This document shows, in pieces, positions 57,362 through 64,000 of a stretch of 64,000 nucleotides of DNA. Position 1 is the stretch's first letter. Each line of letters opens with the position of its first letter. A model generated the notes under the pieces. It saw only the letters and a list, made by a program, of their open reading frames with translations, made no database searches and was not told the DNA's origin. The position numbers and the translations under genes were made by a program. Source of the DNA: Peptococcaceae bacterium BRH_c8a (GTDB lineage: Bacteria > Bacillota > Desulfotomaculia > Desulfotomaculales > Desulfallaceae); assembly GCA_000961575.1 (NCBI GenBank), contig LADP01000033.1:1-64000 (forward strand). The letters are read 5' to 3'.

Positions 57362-58458
57362 TAGCTGTTTTGGAACAACTGGCACCGCCGAGATTGGCTG
57401 AGGAATGGGATAATAGCGGCTGGCAGGTGGGTGACCCCGGGGCTGAGGTCGACAAGGTGCTTTTAGCGCTGGACGTAACGCCCGAAGTGGCTAAAGAGGC
57501 TACCAAATACAGCGCCCAGTTAATTATCAGCCATCATCCGGTGCTCCTTAAAGGCATTAAATCAGTTCGTCGTGATGACCCGTCCAGCGATTTGATATAC
57601 CGGTTAATCGGGGCGGGGATAGGCGTTTATGCCGCCCACACCAACCTGGACAGCGCCCGGGATGGTGTGAATGAAGTATTGGCTCGGTCGCTTGGTTTGC
57701 GGGAATCGGAAGTGTTGCAACCAGCCAAACACGAACAGTTTATCAAGCTGGTTGTTTTTGTCCCGGAAGAACACGCCGAAACGCTTCGTGAGGCTCTGGG
57801 TAGGGCAGGAGCAGGCTGGATCGGTAAATACAGTGATTGCACTTTCAACACGCGAGGTACAGGTACCTTTCGGCCCCGGGAGGGAGCTAGCCCTCATATC
57901 GGCACGGTGGGTGAACTGGAACGGGTGGACGAGGTGCGTATAGAGACCATGGTCAGGAAAAGTGAGCTTGGACGGGTGGTGGGTGCCATGCTACAAGCTC
58001 ATCCTTATGAAGAGGTGGCCTATGACCTGTACCCGCTGGAAAACAACGACGCCAAGTTGGGATTGGGTCGGATAGGCTTTTTGGAGCTACCCGTCACATT
58101 GGCCGGCCTAGCTGTAAAGGTTAAGAATATTTTACAGGCCCAAAGCGTGCGTTACGGCGGCCACCCGGATGCTCTGGTAAAAAAAATAGCGGTATGCGGC
58201 GGCTCCGGCGGCGATTTATGGCCCCTGGCCCGGCGCAGAGGAGCAGATGTGCTGGTCACCGGTGATATACGTTACCACGCCGCCCGGGACATGCATGCGG
58301 CAGGGATGCATTTTGTGGACGCCGGACATTTTGCCACTGAGCGCGTGGTGCTACCCGAACTGCGGGATAACCTGTCGTTGGCCATGGCCGCTGCTGGCAT
58401 GCCCTTGGAGATAATGGTTTCGGGGGTGGAACAGGAACCATGGTTCACGGTTTCCTGA
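57337..58458 (+). CDS. yqfO: Nif3-like dinuclear metal protein (YqfO)
   Basis: Hexameric NIF3-family metal protein, 373 residues. N- and C-terminal NIF3 parts carry HHPVLLKG and the metal motifs AAHTNLD and DAGHFATE. The central PII/CutA-like insert (about 130-235) is typical of YqfO. Once called GTP cyclohydrolase type 2, but the activity is not established. TTG start inside trmK. Confidence 0.93.
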   Translation: MAVRAKDVVAVLEQLAPPRLAEEWDNSGWQVGDPGAEVDKVLLALDVTPEVAKEATKYSAQLIISHHPVLLKGIKSVRRDDPSSDLIYRLIGAGIGVYAAHTNLDSARDGVNEVLARSLGLRESEVLQPAKHEQFIKLVVFVPEEHAETLREALGRAGAGWIGKYSDCTFNTRGTGTFRPREGASPHIGTVGELERVDEVRIETMVRKSELGRVVGAMLQAHPYEEVAYDLYPLENNDAKLGLGRIGFLELPVTLAGLAVKVKNILQAQSVRYGGHPDALVKKIAVCGGSGGDLWPLARRRGADVLVTGDIRYHAARDMHAAGMHFVDAGHFATERVVLPELRDNLSLAMAAAGMPLEIMVSGVEQEPWFTVS

Positions 58459-58530
58459 GCAAGTTAATCTCGATTAGTGATTGCACAGTGTGGGGGACAC
58501 ACCAATACCCCCAATTAAGGAGGGTCGTAC

Positions 58531-59148
58531 TTGTCTGAACATGACTTAACCAAGTTGGCCGGGACGTTCGACAGGGTGGCCCGTTACTTCGATATTGTGC
58601 GCCCTTTGTTTATCGGTCCATACCGGCGGGCAGCGGAATATGCCCTGGATAGGTTAGTAACTTCGAACAGCTCACCTTCAATAATGGACATCGGGACGGG
58701 CACCGGTACCCTGGCCGGGGCTTTTGCGGCCCAAGGAGCAAAAGTGACCGGAGTAGACATTTCACGGGGTATGCTTGAACAGGCCAGAAAAAAACACGGT
58801 CACCGAGTGCATTTTATTCAAGCCCCGGCTCATGCCCCCGGCCGGTTTGGCGATGACAGCTTCGATATGGTGTCGGCAGCATTTGCGCTGCATGAGATGC
58901 CCACGGACTACCGGGCCCGGGTGTTGGGAGAAATGAAAAGGCTGGCCGGGCAGAAGGTGCTGATAATTGATTACATTCCCAACCCAAACCCGGTCATCAC
59001 ATTAGTGGAGCATGTGGAAAAAAGCTATTATCGCCAGTTCCTGGCCGAAATTGACGACCAACTGAAGCAATTGTTTAACAATTACGAGAAGAAAAAATTA
59101 AACCATTTCATGGGCCTGTACCTATGCGACACAGGTGTCAGACGTTAA
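58531..59148 (+). CDS. class I SAM methyltransferase, UbiE-like
   Basis: 205 residues with motif I IMDIGTGTGTLAGAF and VTGVDISRGMLEQAR. Substrate unknown; resembles UbiE/menaquinone-type enzymes but is short for that. TTG start with an AAGGAGG SD. Confidence 0.82.
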   Translation: MSEHDLTKLAGTFDRVARYFDIVRPLFIGPYRRAAEYALDRLVTSNSSPSIMDIGTGTGTLAGAFAAQGAKVTGVDISRGMLEQARKKHGHRVHFIQAPAHAPGRFGDDSFDMVSAAFALHEMPTDYRARVLGEMKRLAGQKVLIIDYIPNPNPVITLVEHVEKSYYRQFLAEIDDQLKQLFNNYEKKKLNHFMGLYLCDTGVRR

Positions 59149-59149
59149 T

Positions 59150-59185
59150 ATTATTTTACTGTGATTAACATCACAGTAAAATAAT
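59150..59185. promoter_or_regulatory. palindrome with CRP-consensus core
   Basis: 16-bp perfect arms (ATTATTTTACTGTGAT and complement) around TAAC. The centre is TGTGA-N6-TCACA, the exact CRP consensus, centred at 59167.5, about 62 bases before the predicted start of the downstream transcript. It may also act as a terminator for the upstream methyltransferase. Confidence 0.6.
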
Positions 59186-59218
59186 TTAACAGTCACAGCG
59201 GGCAGGGGCAATTGGTTA

Positions 59219-59224
59219 TATAAT
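59219..59224 (+). promoter_or_regulatory. -10 box of the 59.26-kb gene
   Basis: Perfect TATAAT with no recognisable -35 at 16-18 bp, which fits a promoter needing an activator. Confidence 0.5.
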
Positions 59225-59262
59225 ACGTTAAAACCAGAAATGCTTAGCTGAGGTGAATTGAT

Positions 59263-60294
59263 ATGAAAAAACTGCCTGGAAATTGTATGACTACGGCCAT
59301 GGGTATTTTACCGCACACCAAAATTGAAGACGCTATGCCGTTGTCCCTGTCTGTTGATATTCCTTTCTGGCCCCAGTTGCCCCGTTATAGTTTTTATGAA
59401 GATATGTATGTGCAGGTAAGTGAGAATTTCCCCGGCATCAAGCTGGACGAAGACAAGAATAAGCTGTGGCTGGACACCGGATCGTTTTACGAAGAACTGG
59501 CTGATTACGCGGTGCGTAGCGAGGATGCCGAAACCTTCAAGCTTTCAAAAAAATACTCGGCTGCCTTTGACGCATTTTTAAGTCAGGATCTGGGCAAGTT
59601 TGAGCTTGTGCGGGGGCAGAATATCGGGCCGTTAAGTTTTGGTCTTAAAATCACCGACGAAAACAAAAAGCCCATAATCTATAATGATGATATACGATCC
59701 TTCATGTTTGATTTTATCGCCCAAAAAATTAACGCCCAATACCGTCAGCTTTTAGCAGTGCACCCGAATACCTTTGTCTGGATTGACGAACCAGGGCTGG
59801 AAATTCTTTTTGGTTCATTTACCGGTTATTCAAGCGACCTGGCTAAAAAGGATTTCAAAGCATTTCTTGATGCACTGGAAGGCCCCCGGGGAGTACATTT
59901 ATGCGGTAACCCAGACTGGTCTTTCCTGCTTAGCGGGCTGGACCTGGATATTTTATCGGTGGATATTTACGGCAACGGACACATTTTTACCCGCTATGCT
60001 GATGAAATAAAAAGCTTTTTGGAGCGGGGTGCCATCTTATCCTGGGGTATTGTTCCCACGCTGACCGAAGAACTAGATACTGAAAACCCGGATCATTTAA
60101 CAGCCAAGCTTGAAGAATACTGGGCTTACTTAGTGAGCCGGGGAATACCAATGGCAACAATCCTAGATCGGGCTTGGATAGCCCCGGCCCGCTGTTGTCT
60201 GGTAAACGCCGACGGTGCAGCTACAGTGGAGCGAGCCTATGATGCCGTAAGAAGAATCTCCCGCCGGTTGAGAGAAAAATATAATATTGGGTAA
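59263..60294 (+). CDS. MetE/uroporphyrinogen decarboxylase-superfamily protein
   Basis: 343 residues, TIM-barrel of the UroD/MetE superfamily. Zinc-type ligand motifs are visible: VHLCGN (His-x-Cys) near residue 209 and a CC pair (ARCC) near 311. This matches the MetE C-terminal pattern more than UroD decarboxylases. Probably a methyl-transfer enzyme with zinc; substrate unknown. ATG with a GAGG SD. Possibly controlled by the palindrome upstream. Confidence 0.75.
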   Translation: MKKLPGNCMTTAMGILPHTKIEDAMPLSLSVDIPFWPQLPRYSFYEDMYVQVSENFPGIKLDEDKNKLWLDTGSFYEELADYAVRSEDAETFKLSKKYSAAFDAFLSQDLGKFELVRGQNIGPLSFGLKITDENKKPIIYNDDIRSFMFDFIAQKINAQYRQLLAVHPNTFVWIDEPGLEILFGSFTGYSSDLAKKDFKAFLDALEGPRGVHLCGNPDWSFLLSGLDLDILSVDIYGNGHIFTRYADEIKSFLERGAILSWGIVPTLTEELDTENPDHLTAKLEEYWAYLVSRGIPMATILDRAWIAPARCCLVNADGAATVERAYDAVRRISRRLREKYNIG

Positions 60295-60328
60295 TATAAC
60301 AAAAATTAAGGATGCGAGGTGTACGTAA

Positions 60329-60544
60329 ATGAAAGAAATTATTATGGAGCTGGAAGACTTATCCTGCCCAGTTTGTGCTCAAAAGGTTAACGATGCGTTA
60401 AAAAACGTGGCTGGGGTGGAAAATGTGGATGTATCATTTAATACTGGCCGGGCCAAGGTTAAGTTCGACCCCGACCGCCAATCACAGGACGAAATTAAAA
60501 AACTTGTGGAAAAACTTGGCTACGGGGTGAAAAGTATCAAGTAA
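60329..60544 (+). CDS. heavy-metal-associated domain protein (CopZ-like)
   Basis: 71-residue HMA domain with the metal motif CPVC. Likely a copper chaperone or a metal-binding partner of an uncharacterised system; no P-type ATPase is nearby. ATG with a GCGAGG-type SD. 34 bases after the MetE-like gene, probably one operon. Confidence 0.85.
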   Translation: MKEIIMELEDLSCPVCAQKVNDALKNVAGVENVDVSFNTGRAKVKFDPDRQSQDEIKKLVEKLGYGVKSIK

Positions 60545-60945
60545 TTAGTAGTCAGGAGTCAGAAGTCAGTATGGCCGCGATAAGCGGCTTTCTTATTTCA
60601 CCGGCTGGATTGCCGGTTTGAAGGGTTATCCGGTTTAAACGCTGTGTTAATGATTGCAGTCATGGTGGTGGCCGGATACCCTATAGCCCGCAGCGCCTTC
60701 GCGGCATTACCAGGGCGTCCGGCTCGCTGGTGGACGGGCGAACTGTACTTGTGGGCAGCAGGAGGATAATTGAAAGTTATGGCGTAATTATTAACTGTTG
60801 GGTGCCATAGTCATTGCGGACAAAATTAGACCCGGGGCGGAGCGGGTAAGTAGGAGACGGCATTAATGATGCGCCCGCGCTGAACGGTTTAACGTCTTAA
60901 AGGATTCTGAATTATGACTACTGAATCCTGCATACCTGAATAGTA
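60545..60945. repeat. AGTCAG-family ends around a structured non-coding block (copy 4)
   Basis: Left end GTCAGGAGTCAGAAGTCAG (60551) and right end with the inverted form (TTCTGAATTATGACTACTGA, 60905 on) enclose about 340 bases with no credible ORF. Inside: a terminator-like GCCGC/GCGGC hairpin after copZ (60572), GGGTTATCCGG pairing with CCGGATACCC, and GCGTCC/GGACGG and ATGGC/GCCAT stems. It could be a MITE-like element carrying a structured RNA, or a decayed gene. Not a known RNA to me. Confidence 0.5.
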
Positions 60946-60984
60946 ATCATATTAGAAAATATGCTACTGAATGGGGGGCCTTCC

Positions 60985-61320
60985 ATGCCAAATGAGAAGC
61001 TGCGATTGAGCGCCAAGGAAGAGTATTTATTGGAAGAATTAAGTAATGTCAATGTACAGTTAATTGCCCTGGGGCAAAGCTTAATGGCGCTAGGGCATAA
61101 TCTAAAGGAAAATCCGGCCCAAATACTACTCACCGGGTGTGACATTAACAATCCTAATGCCAAGTGTTCTTTTTCCATGGATTTTGGGGAAATCCAGGAA
61201 TGTCCGGACCTTATGCTCAGGCTCCTGCGTTCTTACCACAAAATTCAAAACGATCTGGAAAAAGTTAAGTCCCAATTGGAACAGTATGAAGAAGAAAATG
61301 ACGATCTGGATAAAATTTAG
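60985..61320 (+). CDS. coiled-coil hypothetical protein
   Basis: 111 residues with an N-terminal helical region (EEYLLEELSNVNVQLIALGQSLMALGHNL), a short middle containing two Cys, and a C-terminal coiled coil (NDLEKVKSQLEQYEEENDDLDKI). No family recognised. I choose ATG 60985 behind GGGGGG; an ATG at 60961 is further upstream. Confidence 0.7.
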   Translation: MPNEKLRLSAKEEYLLEELSNVNVQLIALGQSLMALGHNLKENPAQILLTGCDINNPNAKCSFSMDFGEIQECPDLMLRLLRSYHKIQNDLEKVKSQLEQYEEENDDLDKI

Positions 61321-61396
61321 TTAAATGAGGTAAAAATTTGTAAATTGTTAATGCTATGACGACCAGCTTCGTGTAAAATAAAACATGGTGAATAAT

Positions 61397-62014
61397 ATGA
61401 AAAAAATAGTTAACAAACTGGCAGTGGGCACTCCTAATATTATGGGCCAAGAAAATCTGCTGGTTTCTGCGGTTTTGCTGCCGCTAGTGGTAGTAGACGG
61501 GGTAACTGAGATTTTGTTTGAGGTACGTTCCATGTTATTGCACCGGCAACCGGGTGAGATTTGCTTTCCCGGTGGGCGGGTTGAAAGGCACGAACTGGAT
61601 AACCCGGCTGCTGCTGCGGTTCGGGAGACCGCTGAAGAGCTGGGTCTGCAATGCAACGATATAGAGTTGTTGGCACCCATGGATTTAATGATTACTCCCA
61701 TGGGTACGGTGACCTACCCTTACGTGGGTTACATACTTTCCCCGGAACGTATTAAACCTAACCGGGAAGAAGTGGAAAGCACGTTTACCGTTCCCCTTTC
61801 TTTTTTAACTGCATACCAGCCCCAAACCAGCATTGTAGATGTGGCCACCCGTTATAACCGAGACTTCCCGCTCCACCGGGTTCCTGAGTCATACCGGGGG
61901 GGATGGCAGAAACGGTGGTCTTTTCCGACTTACATTTACGAGTACGAAGATTATTTTATCTGGGGTATGACGGCAATTATCCTGCATCATTTTCTGGATA
62001 TGCTACAGTCGTGA
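61397..62014 (+). CDS. CoA pyrophosphatase-type Nudix hydrolase
   Basis: 205 residues with the Nudix box (GGRVERHELDNPAAAAVRETAEELG) and the UPF0035/CoA-type context LLHRQPGEICFPGG before it. It likely hydrolyses CoA or related dinucleotides. ATG 61397 has GGTGA five bases before it; an upstream ATG (61385) has no SD. Confidence 0.88.
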   Translation: MKKIVNKLAVGTPNIMGQENLLVSAVLLPLVVVDGVTEILFEVRSMLLHRQPGEICFPGGRVERHELDNPAAAAVRETAEELGLQCNDIELLAPMDLMITPMGTVTYPYVGYILSPERIKPNREEVESTFTVPLSFLTAYQPQTSIVDVATRYNRDFPLHRVPESYRGGWQKRWSFPTYIYEYEDYFIWGMTAIILHHFLDMLQS

Positions 62015-62053
62015 GTTCCTAAATCTAAATACCCCGGGGTTGCGATACCTCGG

Positions 62054-62102
62054 AAATTAATATAGTCCCGATGAGTTAAGCTCTCGGGGCTATATTAATT
62101 TT
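62054..62102 (+). terminator. terminator after the Nudix gene
   Basis: AAATTAATATAG and complement with an inner TCCCGATGAG/CTCTCGGGG stem; T-rich tail. The gap to the SulP gene holds only AT-rich sequence. Confidence 0.85.
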
Positions 62103-62284
62103 ACTCCTTTAATTTTTTGCTCTCCTTACTGATTAAATCTTAAGATTTTGGTGGCTCTGTTTGATTAATGCAGTTTTAGAAAAAAGTATGTTTGTTGCAG
62201 GATTTATAAAAATTTTGTAAAAGTACTTTAAAGGCTCGTTTTAACTTTAAAGGATTTTAATAATTTTTGGGAGGCGTATCAAGT

Positions 62285-64000
62285 GTGCAAAGGGCATTAA
62301 AATTCGTTCCAATTATTGAAACAGTGTCTACATACAAGATGCAATATTTACGGTTTGATTTCATTGCCGCTCTAACGGTGGCGGTTGTGGCCCTTCCGCA
62401 GTCTATGGCTTATGCCATCATTGCGGGCGTTGACCCGGTTTACGGCTTGTACTCCGCCATTGTCCTTTCCATCCTGGGTTCCATGTTTGGAAACTCGAAC
62501 CACTTGGCAACTGGTCCTACCAACGCTATATCGCTGCTAATTGCCAGTAACATGGCAGTTTATGTTGGCAAACCAAATTTAATTGAAATGCTAATGATGC
62601 TTACGTTTTTAGCCGGCGCCATCCAGTTTATGATGGGAGCCCTGAAATTAGGCAAGCTGGTTAATTATGTATCACACTCGGTAATTGTCGGGTTTACCGC
62701 TGGGGCCGGTGTAATTATCGCTCTGGGGCAATTTAATCAGTTGTTGGGTATTACCTTGCCCCAGGGAATCCATTCCACCGTGGAAAAGGTTATCGCTACT
62801 TTTGAGCACATGGGCCAGACTAACTACTATGCACTGGGTCTGGGTCTCCTGACCATAATTATTAGCGTTATGGCCAAGAAAATTAATAAAAATTTGCCAG
62901 GTGCCCTGCTGGGTCTTATCGTCTGTGGTTTTTTGGTTGTATTCTTTGGGCTAGATCGTTTCGGCATTAAACTAACAGGCGAAATACCATCCGCAATTCC
63001 CCCTTTTCAGATTCTAAGTTTTAATGTGCAGGCTGTGGGGGCTCTTTTTAACGGTGCCATGGTTATTGCGGTCATCGGTTTGGTAGAGGCCGTAGCCATA
63101 TCCAAGGCCATTGCCACCCGCTCGGGGCAGAAACTTGATTCGAACCAGGAATTTATTGGACAGGGTGTCGCCAACATGGGGGGCGCTTTTTTTGGGGCCA
63201 TCGCAGGTTCCGGGTCTTTTACCAGGTCGGCTATTAGTTTTCAAAACGGGGCAGTCACCAGGATGTCCGGAGTCATGGCCGGTGGCCTGGTGATGGTAAT
63301 TCTTCTTTTCATGGCTCCTTATGCCAAATATATACCTAGCGCCGCCCTAGCGGGGGTAATTATGGTGGTAGCCTATTCAATGGTAGATAAAAATGCTTTT
63401 CGGAAGGTTTTCAAGTCCAATAAAAACGATGCCGCGATTATGACCGTTACCTTTCTGACCACCATCCTAGCACCCGAATTGGAATATGCTATCTACGCCG
63501 GCATACTTATTTCATTATTTCTTTATCTTAAAGATAATGGTCATGCTACGGTGCGCATGCTCTCGCTGTTGGATAGTGAAGGTAGCAAAGTTATGGAAAC
63601 CAACGTCCAACCCAAGAGTAATTTGCCCCTGAATTTACCAATCGCCATCATACAATTGGATGGTAACCTTTACTTCGGTAATGCTTCCGACCTGGAAGAG
63701 AAATTAAGCCTTACCCGTGGGAATGCCAGCGTATACATACTGAAGTTTAAAGGCGTGTCGCTTATTGATATCACCGCTATGGAGGTTATTGAAAACTTTA
63801 TTGAAAAAGTACAACATGAGGGCAAGAAGGTTTTGTTGTGCGGCATTCGTCCGGAAGTGAAAGAAAAAATGGAGAAATGTCATCTTACAAAATGCGTAGG
63901 TGAACATAATGTGTTCCTGGCTGATAACGTGGTATATAAATCACTGACAAGTTCCTTATGCCGTGCTGAAGCACTTTTGAGCGGTATTACCGTACCAGAG
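62285..64000 (+). CDS. SulP-family anion permease, 3' end outside the window
   Basis: The frame is open to the last base (572 codons so far). The N-terminal SLC26/SulP membrane domain (about residues 15-410) shows AALTVAVVALPQSMAYAIIAGVDPVYGLYSA, GPTNAISLL and GSFTRSAISFQNG. A STAS domain follows (about 440-550: IAIIQLDGNLYFGNASDLEEK, FKGVSLIDITAM). The family moves sulfate, bicarbonate or other anions; the substrate is not clear here. GTG start with a GGGAGGCG SD. Confidence 0.93.
   Translation, partial: MQRALKFVPIIETVSTYKMQYLRFDFIAALTVAVVALPQSMAYAIIAGVDPVYGLYSAIVLSILGSMFGNSNHLATGPTNAISLLIASNMAVYVGKPNLIEMLMMLTFLAGAIQFMMGALKLGKLVNYVSHSVIVGFTAGAGVIIALGQFNQLLGITLPQGIHSTVEKVIATFEHMGQTNYYALGLGLLTIIISVMAKKINKNLPGALLGLIVCGFLVVFFGLDRFGIKLTGEIPSAIPPFQILSFNVQAVGALFNGAMVIAVIGLVEAVAISKAIATRSGQKLDSNQEFIGQGVANMGGAFFGAIAGSGSFTRSAISFQNGAVTRMSGVMAGGLVMVILLFMAPYAKYIPSAALAGVIMVVAYSMVDKNAFRKVFKSNKNDAAIMTVTFLTTILAPELEYAIYAGILISLFLYLKDNGHATVRMLSLLDSEGSKVMETNVQPKSNLPLNLPIAIIQLDGNLYFGNASDLEEKLSLTRGNASVYILKFKGVSLIDITAMEVIENFIEKVQHEGKKVLLCGIRPEVKEKMEKCHLTKCVGEHNVFLADNVVYKSLTSSLCRAEALLSGITVPE

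Noticed and set aside
60560-60900. tmRNA, SRP RNA, RNase P RNA or tRNA-Sec in the structured block
   Set aside because: None of their conserved cores could be found.

Overview
The window reads as chromosome of a spore-forming, Gram-positive anaerobe of the Clostridia, most like the Desulfotomaculum/Pelotomaculum group of the Peptococcaceae (inference). The grounds are sporulation genes (spoIIP, yqfC, yqfD), T-box and M-box leaders, many TTG/GTG starts behind strong Shine-Dalgarno (SD) sites, selenocysteine use, and the conserved Bacillus/Clostridium gene order from lepA to rpoD. Nearly everything is core housekeeping. The accessory content is a group II intron, several families of small palindromic repeats, and a few non-coding or recoded elements.

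Layout. 1-1.9 kb: group II intron with a broken maturase gene. 2-3.6 kb: spoIIP and a small membrane protein. 3.7-7.1 kb: lepA, a small ORF, hemW. 7.1-12.3 kb: CIRCE-controlled heat-shock operon hrcA-grpE-dnaK-dnaJ. 12.4-16.3 kb: RNA-modification genes prmA, rsmE, mtaB, then hinT and rpsU. 16.4-18.6 kb: nfeD-like, floA and a protein with LPGPW repeats. 18.7-20.3 kb: ion transporter of the ArsB/NhaD type behind a structured leader. 20.9-23.2 kb: selenium locus, with yedF and selD on the minus strand and a divergent small selenoprotein. 23.4-34.8 kb: yqfC, yqfD, phoH, 7TM-HD phosphodiesterase, DUF1540, ybeY, dgkA, cdd, era, M-box-corA, ubiX, recO, DUF4342. 34.8-42.6 kb: T-box-glyQS, ccpN-like, ppsR, ppdK. 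42.8-48.4 kb: thpR, flavodoxin-like, dgt, dnaG, rpoD. 48.4-49 kb: four tRNAs. 49-56.4 kb: orphan response regulator, fabG, flavodoxin-like, ferritin-like protein, L,D-transpeptidase, glutamate synthase-like protein, fluC pair, Usp. 56.6-64 kb: trmK, nif3/yqfO, a methyltransferase, a MetE/UroD-like protein, a CopZ-like protein, a hypothetical, a CoA-type Nudix enzyme and a SulP transporter cut by the window end.

How the genes work together. The window carries much of the translation, chaperone and replication-initiation apparatus (LepA, GlyQS, RpsU, rRNA and tRNA modification, DnaK system, DnaG, sigma-A). Control is visible at hrcA (CIRCE), corA (Mg2+ M-box), glyQS (glycine T-box) and ppdK (its regulator PpsR overlaps it).

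The strongest non-routine result is the selenium locus. selD itself contains an in-frame UGA. Divergent from it lies a gene that standard ORF calling cuts in two: a 113-residue thioredoxin-fold protein with UGA at codon 21 and a compact SECIS-like hairpin. Other points worth a second look are the structured leader before the transporter, a minus-strand small-RNA candidate with a CCTCCT motif, a palindrome matching the CRP consensus, ppsR with no normal start codon, a four-copy inverted-repeat family inside operons, and a 400-bp structured non-coding block near 60.7 kb.
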